From Ceratothoa steindachneri (lineage: Eukaryota > Arthropoda > Malacostraca > Isopoda > Cymothoidae), in NCBI GenBank assembly GCA_963969495.1, contig OZ018317.1, forward strand, positions 220,539,497-220,603,496: a stretch of DNA of 64,000 nt, given 5' to 3'. Under the pieces are notes generated by a model. That model made no database searches and had not been told where the DNA came from. It saw only the letters and a list, made by a program, of their open reading frames with translations. Position numbers and translations under genes: made by a program. Numbering within the stretch: position 1 is the first letter of the stretch; every line of letters begins with the position of its first letter. Below are positions 10,736-24,362 of this stretch, in pieces.

Positions 10736-12250
10736 CATGTGAGGCTGTGTTAGCAATAGCCCAACTCCTCACCTTCATCTTCTGGCATTGCACTGTGAGA
10801 GTGAGGGTGGGAGCGGCTACCTTCACAAGTGTGTGTGGTGGGGGTGTAAGAAGAGGGGAGTTTGTATTAATTGGTGTATGTGTGCTGGAAGTGGGTTTGG
10901 AAGAGGAAGCAATATGAGGGGGGATGCGGACAGCTGAATTAGGGGTAGAGACAGAGGAAGAAAGCATGAGAACAATGGAAGGAGGGGTTAGCGACAGTAG
11001 GGAGAAAGGTGGCGACAGTGGAAGGGGTGGAGATAGCGGAAAAGAGATGGGATCAATATAAGGATAGGTGGGAACATTATGGGGGCACATTGGAAGGAAA
11101 GGCAGTGGTGCCGGAGCCGAGGCTGAAGCCAAAGAAAAGGGAAGAGCTGGATAGAATGCAGGGTGATGGTGGAGGCAGATGGTCTGGAGGAGGAAGTGGG
11201 TAGCTCTCTTGTTTCTGTGTTTGTGAATCAGGGTGAAAACCTTCTCTGGGAAGGTTATTTGCCCAAGTCCGTTAGCGGCATAGAGAGGTGGTCCGTTCTG
11301 TTTTGAGGTTGGTTGTGTTGTTCTTTTGTGCTTCATTGGTTTGGGTTGTAGTGTTGGTGTCGGTGCGGGGGCTGTGAGGAGTTGGATGGGAGGTTAAGTA
11401 GACCCCGTGGCGCCGGCAACTGCGGCGAATGTTTGTGAAGAGAAGGGGCGTGGGATAAGGACACAACTGAAGCTAATGGTTGAAGTTATGGCGCTTTTTG
11501 ATAGGGGGTCTTCTGGTCTACTTAACTATAGACATCCTTTGCGTTGGCCTTGGAGAGTTAAGGTTTTCTTATGCGCATGGCCACATTTTTACCGTGGCAG
11601 TTAATGCATAGGAGTGTTGTGCTCCTACATTCAGTGTAGTGGTGTCCTACTACAATGAATCTCGAACAGATGCGGTCTGCTTGGAACGTGTTTGCTTCAT
11701 GTCCGGTTTTATAACAACTGAGTCACTGGTGGGGTCTTGCGTTATGTTAGTTTTTGATGTATTAGGCGTATATTAATGTGCAAAGACCGTGATGCCTCGG
11801 TCCAGCAGCGTATTTTTGTGGTGTTCTTCGGATATTGTAATAACCGCCTATTGTATTGTGCGGTTGAAGTAGAGGTCTTGGATTGACCTCTTCGCCGTAT
11901 TCAAGCCTGAAGTGGGTGAGGAGATCCTTGGTGGAGAATGATGACCATAAGTGGTTGATTCTGCGTACACGTATTTGGTGTTTTTTGGTGACACCTTCTG
12001 GTTGTTTTGTGTGGTTTTCTTGCTCAGCCAGTGAGTTTTTTGTAAGTGAGATTTTTGTGTGTCCTGTTTGGATCTGAATATGAGTGTTTGGTCTGCGTGT
12101 ACGTTTAGGTTGTTTTCAATTAGTGTGTCAAATGAGTTCCACAGTTTAAAATGGCTTGTAGTGATAATTAGCATTTCTTTTGCTATATGTAGTGAGCGTA
12201 GGGTTTTTTTATCTGACTTTGCGGCAGAAAAAGGCGTCTCACTATATCGC
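10716..12250 (-). pseudogene. ORF1 (gag-like) of LINE copy A, decayed zinc knuckles
   Basis: From about 12240 downward the frame reads AKEMLIITTSHFKLWNSFDT, typical of the N-terminal part of jockey/I ORF1 proteins. Around 11580-11730 the CCHC array is still visible but broken: ICSRFIVVGHHYTEC has Phe in place of the second Cys, and CINCHGKN has Asn where a His is expected. The 206-codon frame at 10716-11336 is the proline/serine/threonine-rich C-terminal part. Two frameshifts and stops separate these pieces. ORF1 would be the RNA-binding protein of the element. Confidence 0.66.
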
Positions 12251-12259
12251 TGATCGCCC

Positions 12260-13909
<1,650 letters not shown>

Positions 13910-14833
13910 ATTAAGAAAGTAGAGGGAGAGGTGACGCCCCCTTGTCGCGGGAAGAGAGCTTGTGTGTACCTTTGACTTTTCGAGCTATATTGGCGGGGGT
14001 ACCTCTTCTGGGTACCCCTGGGAGGGCTTCCCTTGTCGGTTTGGTCGGAAACGAGGTTCCAGACTAAGTGCGTCATTCCTTTCTTTTTCTACTCTATCCT
14101 TCTTCTTTTTTACTTTTATCCTATCTCTCCCACTTATACAAAAAGAAAAAACAAAAAAAAGGCTACTCCTATTATGTCACTCTTTCCCTTTTTTTCTTCT
14201 ATCTACATATAAGGACCTGGCAGCTACCTCACGCGTCAGAAGAGAGGCTTTGAAACCTCTATAAACAACGCCAATCGACGTTTACTGATTGCGAGAGACT
14301 AGGACTAGAGGTGTCCTAGGCGTTGGGGCACAATGAATGGTATGAGGGTAGTGCCCCGTTAACCCCTTCCCTGGCGCGTAATTATTGACCGTTCCCAGTG
14401 CCCGTTGACGGATGCCTCTGGTAGCATCGGTCCGAGGTGACGGCCCTTTGTTCCCAGGTTGGTTGCCAGGCTAATAAAAAGCCTTGGGTTGAGTCTCATG
14501 GTGGGGCGAGATATCCATTGAACGCTGCTCCGAGATCCTAGCCGTTGTGAAGGAAACTAGTATGAGTTTAGTAAGGGGCGTGCTTCGTTGTTGTTTACCT
14601 GGTGACAAATCGATGGCCCCTTCGGGGACCGTCTGTGCTGCTTGGTTGGGAGCCACGGCACGCCGAGGCTTGACGACTCGGTCGGACGAACAGCAGCACA
14701 TGGAGCGTGCCTTCTGGAAGACTCCGAAACGACTACGATCAATAGGCGGGAGCGACTCACGCTGGGAGAACTCACCAACCCCCCTTTTTATCATTGATTG
14801 GTCGCAAATTATTGAAAGAGAGAAAGTGTTCAA

Positions 14834-15393
14834 AATGACCGGCAAGAAAGGACCAGGAGCTCTAAAATACACGTGCGCAATATGCCACATAGATAAGTAG
14901 TGCCCTGGACTGCCATCCGGCCAGTTCCTGCACCGACTGTATTTTAAACGGCCAAATCAAGGAGCTAAAGGAAACATGCAGGGTTTCCGAGGAAAGATCC
15001 AGGGAGTTGGAGGAAGAAATAAGCAGCCTCGAATTAGAACACGCCGGACTGATTCGCAGGCTTGAGGTCAGAATAGCAGAGCTAACTTCAAGCCCTGTAC
15101 TAAACACTGCATCTGCAGTATTACCCCCAGAGCTAGGTCCGCATGCTATGGATAAACCCTCAAAGAAAAAGAAAAGGAAGGGAAAGAAACAGGAAGAAGA
15201 GAAAGTTGAAACAGAAGATAAAGTAGAAGCTGAAAAAGAGAAAGTTAAAGCAGAGAAAGAAAAGAGAAAAACAGAAGAGTATGTAACAAAGGAAGATAAG
15301 GGGGAAGAGATGAATAAGAAAAAGAAGAACAAGAAAAATAAGATGGAAAAGAGAGAGGGAACCAAGAGTTCGCTTCCGCAAGGAAAGCCTTAA
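14834..15393 (+). pseudogene. CR1-like ORF1 region: PHD-like finger and coiled coil
   Basis: ATG at 14834 gives MTGKKGPGALKYTCAICHID, then a stop at 14898. A shift into the next frame continues with ALDCHPASSCTDCILNGQIK. The Cys/His spacing resembles the PHD-like finger of CR1 ORF1 proteins. A heptad-rich coiled coil follows (about 14960-15090; EERSRELEEEISSLELEHAG), then a very lysine/glutamate-rich spacer, and TAA at 15391. The TAA is in the same frame as the esterase that follows, so it may be a degenerative stop rather than a true ORF end. ORF1 of this group is thought to bind nucleic acid and multimerise. Confidence 0.72.
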
Positions 15394-16452
15394 ACCTCTG
15401 CACCGAAATGTCCGAGGGTTACTCTTGTGGGCGATTCCCAAGCACAAGGTTTGCAGCCCCTGCTAGCGGCCCGCCTTCGCACTAGTGTGGAGGTATGCTG
15501 CCAGCCAGGACGGGGAAACCACCACATCAAGGTAGAGGCTGAGAAATCTCAGATCTCCGAAAATTCAGTCGTTGCCCTGATGGTGAGTGGGAATGACCTC
15601 TACCTCCAAGGAGGCAAAGTAGGCCCCAGCGAGAAAATTCTCAACACGGTCATGGGAGCTGTGGACGACTGTGGATTGAAAACTTGCAAACGGGTCGTTG
15701 TAGGGATGCTCCCAAGAAGAGGTCCTAGCGGGACAGCTCACTCTAGGAACGTGACCCTGAACCAGCGCCTGTCCGACCTCTGTACGGCGGAAGGGCTCTT
15801 CTTTCTGGACCCTTACCGCACCTTTTACGGTCGAAACGACCTTTACCAAAGGGACGGAGTGCACCTTTCATTCAAGGGAAAGGCTGTACTCTGTAACTTA
15901 ATTCAGGATGTCGTAGAGCGAACGCAGAGGAGCGTCCGAACCAGAGTGAAGGCGGACATAAGACAGTATGCCCGTGTCACTCCTGGAACGACGTTCTTGG
16001 ATGTGGCAAAGAGGGAGAACTGCCACACAAAAGAAGCCGGGAAACGGAAGAGCGTAGGAAGTCCTACACTGGAGAACTCCCTGAAAGTTTTTCTGTTCAA
16101 CGCGAGGTCAATCAGGAATAAGTTTCTTGAGCTCCGTGGCCTTGTAGCAACAGAGGAACCTGAGATGGTGGCCATAACGGAGACGTGGATTAAAACCTCA
16201 AGCCGAGATTTTGAAGGTGAATTCACGATTCCCGGTTACCAGCTCTTCCAGAAAGATAGGCCAGACAGAGAGGGTGGCGGTGTGGTGTTGTATGTCAAGG
16301 ATACTCTCAACTCGACGGATTGCAACATCGTATCCGACCATGAACTACTAGGTGTTGACCTAGAGATAGGTCCTGCCAAATACAGGACCCTGGTGCTTTA
16401 TAGACCTCATGCCCAACTCGTTGAAAAGACAGAGATCTGTACCAGCTACTAA
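15394..16452 (+). pseudogene. SGNH esterase joined in frame to AP endonuclease (CR1-like)
   Basis: The open frame begins after the TAA with PRVTLVGDSQAQGLQ: the GDS block places the catalytic Ser at 15436. Block III reads VSGNDLYL (GND at 15589-15597), and DGVH at 15853-15864 supplies the catalytic Asp and His, so the full triad is present. Without a stop, and without any in-frame ATG, the frame crosses about 73 codons and enters the endonuclease at 16081 (LKVFLFNARSIRNKF, then AITETW, then GGGVVLYVKD). It is lost at 16452 by a frameshift, after which the other frame continues. In known CR1/L2 elements the esterase sits in ORF1 and the endonuclease opens ORF2, so this in-frame junction is unusual. 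There is no ATG start; the only candidate near the GDS block is GTG. Confidence 0.75.
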
Positions 16453-18833
16453 AAGAAATTGTCGAAGACAGAGTGTGTATCGTCATGGGTGATTTCAACA
16501 CACAAGTTAACTGGGAAACCAGAAAACCCTGTGGCGAGAACGCACTACTCCTGGAGTTCACGAACAACGAGTTCCTGACTCAATGGGTGAGAGAGCCAAC
16601 GAGAGGAGACAATATCCTCGACTTTGTTTTCACCTCTGAGGATGACATCGTTGAGGACCTCTCTGTTGGCGAAGAGGTCGGTGGCAGTGATCACCAACTA
16701 ATTAGATTTGTAGTCAAAGTCCCCAAGGCAGAGCCTGCAACTAGTAAATCAAGGAAACTGGATTTGAGAAGAGCAGACTTTGCAGGTCTACGCGCGGGAC
16801 TGACTGACGCGAGACTAGAAAAGATCGAGGCTGTTGAAGACTCTTAAAACGGTTTCAACACCACATTCATGAGTCTTCAATCGCGTTTTATCCCTCTGAA
16901 ATGCCCCCGTCGGTCCTCTGTTCAGCCAAAGTGGTTTAATCGAGAAATCGGGCAACTGCTTAGGGAGAAGAGAAATGTGTACCGACAATCGAAGATCTCG
17001 GGTGACTTTGACGAATACCAGAAGCTAGCCAGGAGAGTAAAGTCCAGCATAAGGGCAGCTAAGCGGTCTGAGGAACTCTGAGTGGCGAGACTCTGTAAAG
17101 AGAATCCCAAGGAGTTTTTTGGATATGTGAACAGCCGTAAACTAATCCGTCAAACGATTGGCCCTTCGAGGAATGAGGAGGGGACATTAAAGCATTCAGA
17201 TGCAGAAAATGCTAACCTCCTCAACGACTACTTCTCTTCAGTGTTTACTGAAGTGTGTGGTCCCATTCCCCAGCCGACGGATTCCTACTCGGGGGAAAAG
17301 CTGGAGGCAATGGACTTTACCGAAGGAGAAATAAAGAAAAAGATCGCTGACCTAAAGACGAATAAGTCCCTTGGACCGGACGGGTTTCTACCTAAAGTGT
17401 TTAAGGAAGTGTGCGATGAAGTATCACGACATCTGTGCGCTATCTTTAACATGCCAATCCATACCAAATGCGTTCCTAGAGACTGGCGTGAGGCGGAGGT
17501 GACTCCTATCTTCAAGAAAGGAGACCGTAACCAACCGTCGAACTACCGACCTATCAGTCTGACTTCGATAGTCGGTAAACTCATAGAAAGCATCATGGTG
17601 GACAAAGTGACGTCGTATTTAAAGTCAAACCTGCTACTGAGGAGTTCCCAGCACGGCTTCTGAAGGCAACGGTCATGCCTGACGAACCTTGTGGAATTCT
17701 TCCACTTCCTCTTCAGTGAGCACGATCGGGACAAGGCGGTGGATGTGGTCTACCTAGACTTTCAGAAAGCCTTTGATAAGGTACCACACCGCCGCCTTCT
17801 CCGGAAAATGCGAGCGCTTGGCATAGACGGAAAGGTAGCCGGCTGGATCGATAACTGGCTAAGTGGCAGACGGCAACGGGTGGTGGTGAATGGACAGTCT
17901 TCTGAGTGGGTGCCCGTTACTAGCGTGGTGCCTCAAGGTTCTGTCCTGGGACCACTACTATTCATCATCTACGTCAACGACATGGACGGTGACATGGTTG
18001 CCAAGATCTCAAAATTTGCCGACGATACCAAGCTTGGTATGAACGTTGCAAAGGATGGAAGTACTGCCCGCCTGCAGGAAGATCTTGGGAAGATTGGGGA
18101 GTGGTCGGACACGTGGCAAATGCCTTTTAACGTGGGCAAATGCAAAGTCATGCATATCGGCCACATAAACCACCAATCTCAGTATATCCTTAAGGGCACT
18201 GCTATGGAATCCACCGACACTGAGAAGGACTTGGGTGTAACAATCACTAGTGACCTCAAGTTCTCGAATCAGTGCATTGAGGCGGAGAAAAAGGCCCAAA
18301 GGATACTAGGCTATATTAAGCGCCAGTTTGGCTATCGGAACCAGGAGATTGTACTGTGCCTGTACAACTCATTTGTCCGACCGCACCTGGAGTATGCCGT
18401 ACAATTTTGGAGTCCTTTGTTTCGAAAGGACATGGCAAGGTTGGAACGCGTACAAGCTAGGGCAACCAAACTGATTCCCTCTATCCGACATAAAAGTTAT
18501 GAGGATAGACTAAGGGAGTTAGATCTGTTCTCGCTGGAAACCCGTAGACTGCGTGGTCAGCTCATCGAAGTCTTCAAAATACTTCGAGGGTTCGACAATG
18601 TTGACTACCGGGATATTCTCACACTGAGTGAGAACAGAACGCGCAATCACGGCTTCAAACTTGAACTGAAGCGTTACAACCGCAATCTGTGTGGAAACTC
18701 TTTCACCTACAGTATCTGCGATAAGTGGAACCCACTTCCAGTGGAAGTTGTCACCCGTGAATCTGTTGACCAGTTCAAGTCAAGACTAGACAAAGTCTTG
18801 AAAAGTGGCCGTTTAGGGACGCAAAACAATTGA
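16453..18833 (+). pseudogene. CR1-like endonuclease C-terminus, reverse transcriptase and C-terminal domain
   Basis: The frame picks up with LLKEIVEDRVCIVMGDFN (endonuclease GDFN block) and GGSDHQLIRF (SDH). Then RT: RPISLTSIVGKLIESIMV, AFDKVPHRRLL, VVPQGSVLGPLLFIIYVNDM and the catalytic FADDTKLGM at about 18015, with both Asp intact. The C-terminal part (LERVQARATKLIPSIRHKSY, then LFSLETRRLRGQL, and KWNPLPVEVV) is diagnostic of the CR1/L2 group. One frame is kept throughout, broken only by TAA 16845, TGA 17079 and TGA 17661; the last looks like a CGA-to-TGA change in a conserved Gly-Phe-Arg. The catalytic RT core from 17691 to 18833 is uninterrupted for 380 codons. Confidence 0.88.
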
Positions 18834-18990
18834 GCAGTCATGTGCCCGCTAGATTTCTAGTCCAAAGGTACCCTCTTTGAATGGACCGTAAGGTCTCCTA
18901 GGGTACTTACTTTCCTTGTTACTTCTTGTTACTCTCTCACTCCCCCAAGGAAAGTCCTTGGATGGCACTTCATAACTTTGTTGATGTGGG

Positions 18991-21221
18991 ATTTTTAGTT
19001 GCGGGCGACTCTACATCTTATTATGTGGTCGAGATTCCTCTTTGAGTTCTTTTCACATTATTTTTTCTTTCTTTATCATTTCCATTATTTAATATTCTAT
19101 CCCTTTCCATTTCTTTTTAATTCAACATTATTTCTCCTCAGTAAGAAAGTGATATCTAATCAGTGACTACTCAGAAAGAAAACGAGAGAAACTAGATAAT
19201 AAACAATCGATAATGGGATTTTATTAGCGACACAAAAGTACAGTCAGGCCAGTAAATAGAGTTATATCTCCGTCATGCCGGTCTCCAATTTGGATTTAGT
19301 TGCAAACCTGTTTCTCTCAAAGCTCTCAAAGAGAAAAGGTTTCCAGATTTCAAAGATGGCTCTCGTAGGACAAGATGTTTTTGAAATAGAAAATAAGGAA
19401 GAATTCTAATAATTTAATAGGTTTTCTTTTTCGAACCCCAAATTTAATTTTAATAAATTGAATTGTGTTCCGTTTGGTAGTTAGGTAAGGGTGAAACGTA
19501 TTGTATTTGTTGAATGATCCTAGAAAAGTTCTGACCGAAATGTAGGGAAGAATAGCTCCCCGCTGACAACACTGCAATTTCAGGTTATTGCGAATGGAAT
19601 CCTTTTGCTGCTGTTGTATTGATAGGCAGGCATTTGCTTGTAGTTAATTTAATAATAATGGCCACCAAATTATGATGTTGAGTGCCAGAAGGGTGATTTT
19701 TAAACAATCAGCACAAACTGGTGACAGGCGAATAATACCTACCAGTTTCTATGACAGTTTCTCTTCGTTTCGTGAGATCAAATAAATGGAATTACGATTA
19801 GAGCTGTGAGTCATTAGATCATTGTCCGATCTTGCATTTTGTCCATTTTGATAATATGAGGAAGCGTTTGGTTGTATACATGAATCACTTGGTCTTTCGA
19901 TATATACCTCTTTTATCCTTTATCGATCTTATATTGATTTATTTTCGTCTTCATTTTTTTTCATTTTCTTAATTACGGTGTAAATAGTATCCAAGATATA
20001 TTTGACGCAGTACCAACCATTATTCAATTAGGCATTTATTTCACATGTAACCTTTCTTTGTCAGAATACGACTCATTTCATCAGATAATTAATAACGTTA
20101 AAATAAAAATGAATTTTTATTTTTAAAGTAAAAAGAATCCGTTTTGCTCTTCAATCACCTACGTGGATCTATTTAGAAAAATTTTGCTGTATTAATTTAT
20201 GCGAAAACAAAAAAGAATGAATTCTTTATATTCCCAGGTATTGTTGTCATGTGAGATCAGGTAGAAGGTTCGTATTCATTTTCCGGCCTTGAGGACGCTA
20301 CTAAAAAAGTTCCTGAGATCGAAGATATGGATCATGTGAATCAGTTATTCATTCAACCTTTACTAAAGCCTTAAGGGGTGAAAGGGCTTAAGTGTTACAA
20401 TGATTCCAAGAGCGATGCCGTCGAGAGTTTGAAACTCCTGCCACGGTCATCCAAGGCGGTAAGGTCGTGGATGAGGTTCGAGAGTAAACTCAACCAAATG
20501 CATGACCCCAACGGCGGGCCAAGCAGACATGGGCCATATAAGATTCCTATGTCTGGCTCCAGCGGAGGAGGGCAGCAGGCCAACAGGCAGGCGCGACAAA
20601 GGCGAGCTTTGATATACTAAGAACCCTGGAGCCCGATGCAACCAGCGTCACCGAAATCGCATGTGCGCGCGCGTGGCCGTCGTGCAGCCACGATCGCCCA
20701 AACCAAATTCCTCAGCGAATGGCATTGGTCTCTGTTTTCTTTCCGGTCTTCTTTGTCTCATAAGTCAAATCCTACATAAACATTAGCCGAGGAAACCGGA
20801 TAACTGACGGTGAAACAGATGCTCGGACATGAGCTAGAGCCGGGGACGACGATAACACCGGATTCCATTTTATGGCTTCAGTCGACGGAATAAGAGTTTG
20901 GGAGTCTATTTCATAAAGTAATAGGATAAAGATGAAAGATCTTTTAAAAACACAAGCAATGAATCTCTTTCAAAGACTCAGACAGTGGGACAATATGATG
21001 GAGTCTAGCAGGAGGAAAACAAATTTATTGAAAACATTCTAAGGGACAGCAGTTTTGATCTTGTTTATGGAAGGTGTAAGTTTAGACGATACGTTAAAAA
21101 CGTATAATAAAATTAAAAACATACAAAAAATCAAATTCGAAATAACATCTTATTTCATTGTATATTTTTTGGATACAAAAAATCCACGGCATTGAGGAAT
21201 CGTTGGCATTTCATGCATTTA
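18991..21221. other. Gene-poor segment with a GC-richer patch at 20.4-20.7 kb
   Basis: Mostly AT-rich without motifs. A patch at about 20420-20720 is distinctly GC- and CpG-richer and contains an 80-codon frame (20378-20620, +) of unknown nature; I cannot assign it to a gene or an element. The rest shows nothing I can support. Confidence 0.35.
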
Positions 21222-21997
21222 GTCATGGTCAAAAGTTTTGAAAATAAGATATACTGTTTTTTTTCATAAGTTTTTCAAATTTATGTGATAGGAATAATTA
21301 TTTTAATATGTAAATTACTGCAAGTCTATTGAAATCCTAAAATCCCGATCTGGTCCTATTCCTGTATGAAGTGAATTTCAGTCCCTTCCAAGGCAACTGG
21401 AGAACTAATAATTTTGCCCAAGAACATTTCCATGAACTCAAATGGGTACCAAAGCACTCTTCATCATCACTTTCTCCCAACACTTCAGGACGATGTTGGG
21501 TATGGTAACTATATTTTTCATCATACTAACTCAATTTTCCATAAGGCAAAAGAAACGCCAAAGATCTTGGCTGAAAAATACATCGAACTGTTTGGACTTT
21601 GGCCTGGAAACTTGCCGGATTTTAACCCAATGGACAATTTGTGGGTGATAATCAAACTGGCTGTTGATAAACAGAAGCCATCAATTTGTAAGCATTTGCA
21701 GGTGCTTTTATTAAACAAAAGTGGAGCGATATCAGTCAATATGTCATCACAATTTGCTCTCTAGCATTCCAAAACCAATTGAAGCAGTCCTGGGGAACGA
21801 GGGACATCATTGTAAATATTGATTACACGCATCAATTGAATGACTGTATTTATTAATAAAATGGGTTTGAACTCTATTTTTTTATATTTCATCCTTAAAT
21901 TATGATACAAACAGTAAAAAGAAATGAAAAGTTTGATTAGTATTATTATTTTTTTATATGAAAACAATAGTAGCCTCAAAACCTTTGGCCTAGAGTG
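21222..21997 (+). mobile_element. Tc1-like transposon relic with TIRs
   Basis: A TA at 21220-21221 is followed by GTCATGGTCAAAAGTTTTGA, and the other end (CAAAACCTTTGGCCTAGAGTG, then TA at 21998-21999) is its imperfect inverted complement, the typical Tc1 terminal sequence. Inside, 21430-21830 encodes the transposase C-terminus across shifted frames: GNYIFHHTNSIFHKAKET, then NLPDFNPMDNLWVIIK and SIPKPIEAVLGNEGHH. The second-Asp block has HHTN where QQDN is usual, so the catalytic Asp is lost. At about 776 bp it is half the usual length and lacks the DNA-binding part. It lies in the intron upstream of host exon 1. Confidence 0.72.
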
Positions 21998-22375
21998 TAA
22001 ATTATAATCCCAACATAGCAACATTTTGAAGAGGAGGATTTTTCCAAGGAGACAAACCATTCCTATGTGTACGGGTTGTGATTTGGCAGTTATTCTATAG
22101 TATGTACAAGGACCGACGTCTTTTCTCTATTTTCGGAGACGAGTACCATATCAAAATATAGGCGCGAAGAAGTCTCTCCAAGTGGTAGGGCGCCAGTATT
22201 TTCTTCAATGGCAGAGTGCAAATATTTTATTATTTTATTTAATATAAAATAAAATAATGTGTAAACCAGAAGTAGGCATCTTAACCAGAAAGGTTTGTAG
22301 GAGTATTATTTATAGAAACTGAAGAAATAAGAGAAAAGATGCATTCTTACATACTCTTTTTATCCCTTTTTCTAG

Positions 22376-22536
22376 ATACCTTATCAGTGGTCATTTTAGC
22401 ACTACATTGCGCACAGAGGCAACACAGACATGAGCTGACACGTTATATCGACGAATCAATCCAACTTCTTCTTCAGCAACAGTCTGAAGATGGGTCTTTC
22501 TCTTCGAATCTTCACACGACGGCCATTGCTCTGCAA
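22376..22536 (+). CDS. Host exon 1 of cobalamin-binding protein (transcobalamin/intrinsic factor-like)
   Basis: A strong acceptor (pyrimidine tract ending TTTTTCTAG, 22371-22375) precedes a 161-nt exon that ends CAA|GTAGGT at 22536. It starts in the middle of a codon (two bases) and ends on a codon boundary. The 53 complete codons include LSVVILALHCAQRQHRHEL, then IQLLLQQQSEDGSFSSNL and TAIALQ. The pattern (hydrophobic LALxC helix, a helix ending QQxxDGSF, then a T-xALQ helix) is that of the second half of the alpha6/alpha6 barrel in transcobalamin and intrinsic factor, which bind vitamin B12 in extracellular fluid. The next exon continues the same family alignment without a gap. No signal peptide or upstream exons were recognised in the window. 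Assignment rests on pattern recognition, not a search. Confidence 0.72.
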
Positions 22537-23679
22537 GTAGGTTTATTAGACTCAATAGTTGCCTCGTTTTTCATTATGAACTCTTATGTGAATTACTAGT
22601 CCAATCCTAGTTTGGAAACTTTGATATTCAGAACAGGCAATTCTAGAGCGTAGAAGAGCTTTGGTTCTTACTGTCTTTCTCTTGTTTTCATCCATTTTTC
22701 CTTTGACTCTACGCGTCTGGTGACTTTGAGCGTTTCTCCTTCTTCTTGAACTTTTGACCATAAGTCACATTCAGTGCCGTTGTTTTCCAATCATTGGTAC
22801 CATACCACATTGACTCATACAAGGGTAAGATCTCGGCAAATGGAAAAGTATTTTTCAATTTTATACGTCCTTGTAAGGCGGCCGACTTCACAGAGCTTCT
22901 GTCTACTAATTCAGTAAAGGCTTTAGAGAAGAGTTAGGTAGGTCTTCAAGGCACGCTTGAAGGCATCTAAGAAGGAGAAGTAACCTATGTATATCAACAG
23001 CATCATCATCTATGCCGTATACTCGAATACGAAGAAAAAGCAGTTAAGAAAAAGAGTCGGAACGTAGGGCTCTCAAGGGCTGGGGTAGTGACTGCGGTAT
23101 TAACGGTCTTGTAAACAAGAAGGAGGAACTCAAAGCTGATTTCGATCAAATGCGTGGCTAGTGAAGCTTCCGAAGCTTGGGGTGGACGAGTAAACGCCAT
23201 CGGAAGAGAAGATCGCAATCTGCCTAATTTTTAACAAGTTGAAGGTTTATGACAGCATGAGATACTGTGAGAAGCGAGTTACCAAAATCAAGGTAACAGC
23301 TAACGAAAGCATGGATTGCAATCTTGAAAATAATTTAATCAAATTGGAAGCTAAGGTTGTGGAAATAGCAGAGAGACGATTTACATACAATAGGAACATG
23401 ATATTTGAAAAATAACCGACTATCCATGGTGACGTTCAGATTTTCACCCGTGTCGGAAAGAGAAATCGGGGAGCTGCTTAGGTAAAGAAATGAACCTTAG
23501 TTTTGCAGCAAACTACTCCGAAGGAGTTCCCACCAGTACCGCCTCAGTTTTGCCATGAGTATCACAAATTATCCGAGAGGCATTCGCTAATGATGTTTTA
23601 TTGGGCTAGAAAAATTGTAAGAGTCTTAGCAAACGAGGCTGGGGAGAAATCGAGGTAGATTTGCTTAAAAATGAAATGA

Positions 23680-24080
23680 TAAACCAAGGTGATCCATAAG
23701 AATACCAAATAAAAAAGGAACAGACCAAGAAACGATCTTTGCGAAATACCAAAATTCACCTGTGCAGCCGTAGATAATTCACAGACATCCAGAAATTTAT
23801 GAAAAGAAAGAAGAACAGTTTGACGGTCATCGTGGAATGCAGCTGAGATATCGAGAACTACTAGAAGAGAAGGAAGAGCAGCATTAGGTGCTCGACGAAG
23901 CTGGCCAGTTACAGTTAGGATAGCTTATTAAGTGTTGTGTTCAGCATTAAAATTAGACTGAAAGATCTCATCAATATTAAATTGTGACAGGTGATTTAGA
24001 AGCCTCTTAAGGTCTTTGGAATGGAATGAGAGTTGCAAAGTTGAAAAATAGTTTTCCGACTCACTATGATTCAGGTTAGG
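23680..24080 (-). pseudogene. LINE reverse-transcriptase fragment (CR1/L2-like)
   Basis: On the minus strand the translation gives FQSNFNAEHNT, then ALPSLLVVLDISAAFHDDRQ (RT motif A; the usual form is LLDLSAAFDTVDH), and GISQRSFLGLFLFYLVF (motif B; usual GVPQGSVLGPLLF). The second Asp of motif A region and the PQG are changed, and stops separate the blocks. Only about 400 bp are recognisable. Confidence 0.65.
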
Positions 24081-24362
24081 TTGTTAGAGATTGTGCAACC
24101 AGCAGCTTATTTTTAATCGGATGGAGCCACACCAGATGAGAGGGAAGGACTAAATACACCAATGAGGTGGGCGAGCAGAACATGAAATATTTGACGATAG
24201 AGAATTGTAGAGAAAGAATTAAGAAAAAAACGGGTCTTTTTCTGAGGAGGGAGCTTACTTCCTATGATCTTGATCTTGATTAGGGGGACCCGCAGAGGGC
24301 CGCTCACGGGCGGCATATTATGCGAGGGTTGTGAAGGGGAAAGGATAAATAATTAGTACTAG

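Larger units (their letters stand above)
9199..12250 (-). mobile_element. Jockey-like LINE copy A, 3'-truncated
   Basis: The sequence from 9199 to about 10735 aligns with 62010-63520 (copy B), starting at the shared string TAATTGTTTGGGTGTTTG. In the element's sense it begins with ORF1 near 12250 and stops inside the first RT block (the codons for the YRPIALLEH-like motif), so the whole catalytic RT and 3' end are missing. LINE copies are usually truncated at the 5' end, so this truncation is atypical. It may reflect a later deletion or rearrangement rather than insertion. Many stops and frameshifts show that it is old. Confidence 0.72.
13910..18990 (+). mobile_element. CR1/L2-like LINE, nearly full length
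   Basis: In order on the + strand: a GC-richer 5' leader (about 13910-14830), a Cys/His finger, a coiled coil, a lysine/glutamate-rich spacer, an SGNH esterase, an AP endonuclease, RT, and the CR1-type C-terminal domain ending at 18833. PHD-like fingers and esterases are known in ORF1 of CR1-like LINEs. Lesions are few: a frameshift near 14898, TAA at 15391, a frameshift at about 16400-16440, TAA at 16845, TGA at 17079 and TGA at 17661. This is a comparatively young copy. The 5' boundary is set only by the microsatellite, and the 3' boundary (about 18990) by loss of GC content. Confidence 0.82.

Noticed and set aside
14471..14890. Minus-strand 139-codon frame
   Set aside because: It lies antisense to the CR1-like 5' region and has no motif.
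20378..20641. A gene or CpG-island promoter at 20.4 kb
   Set aside because: GC and CpG are raised, but the frame has no recognisable domain and no splice or TATA context that I could defend.
22552..22761. Zinc-finger-like minus-strand frame near exon 1
   Set aside because: One weak C-F-L-H-R-H resemblance, with a key Cys absent and no neighbouring element sequence to support it.
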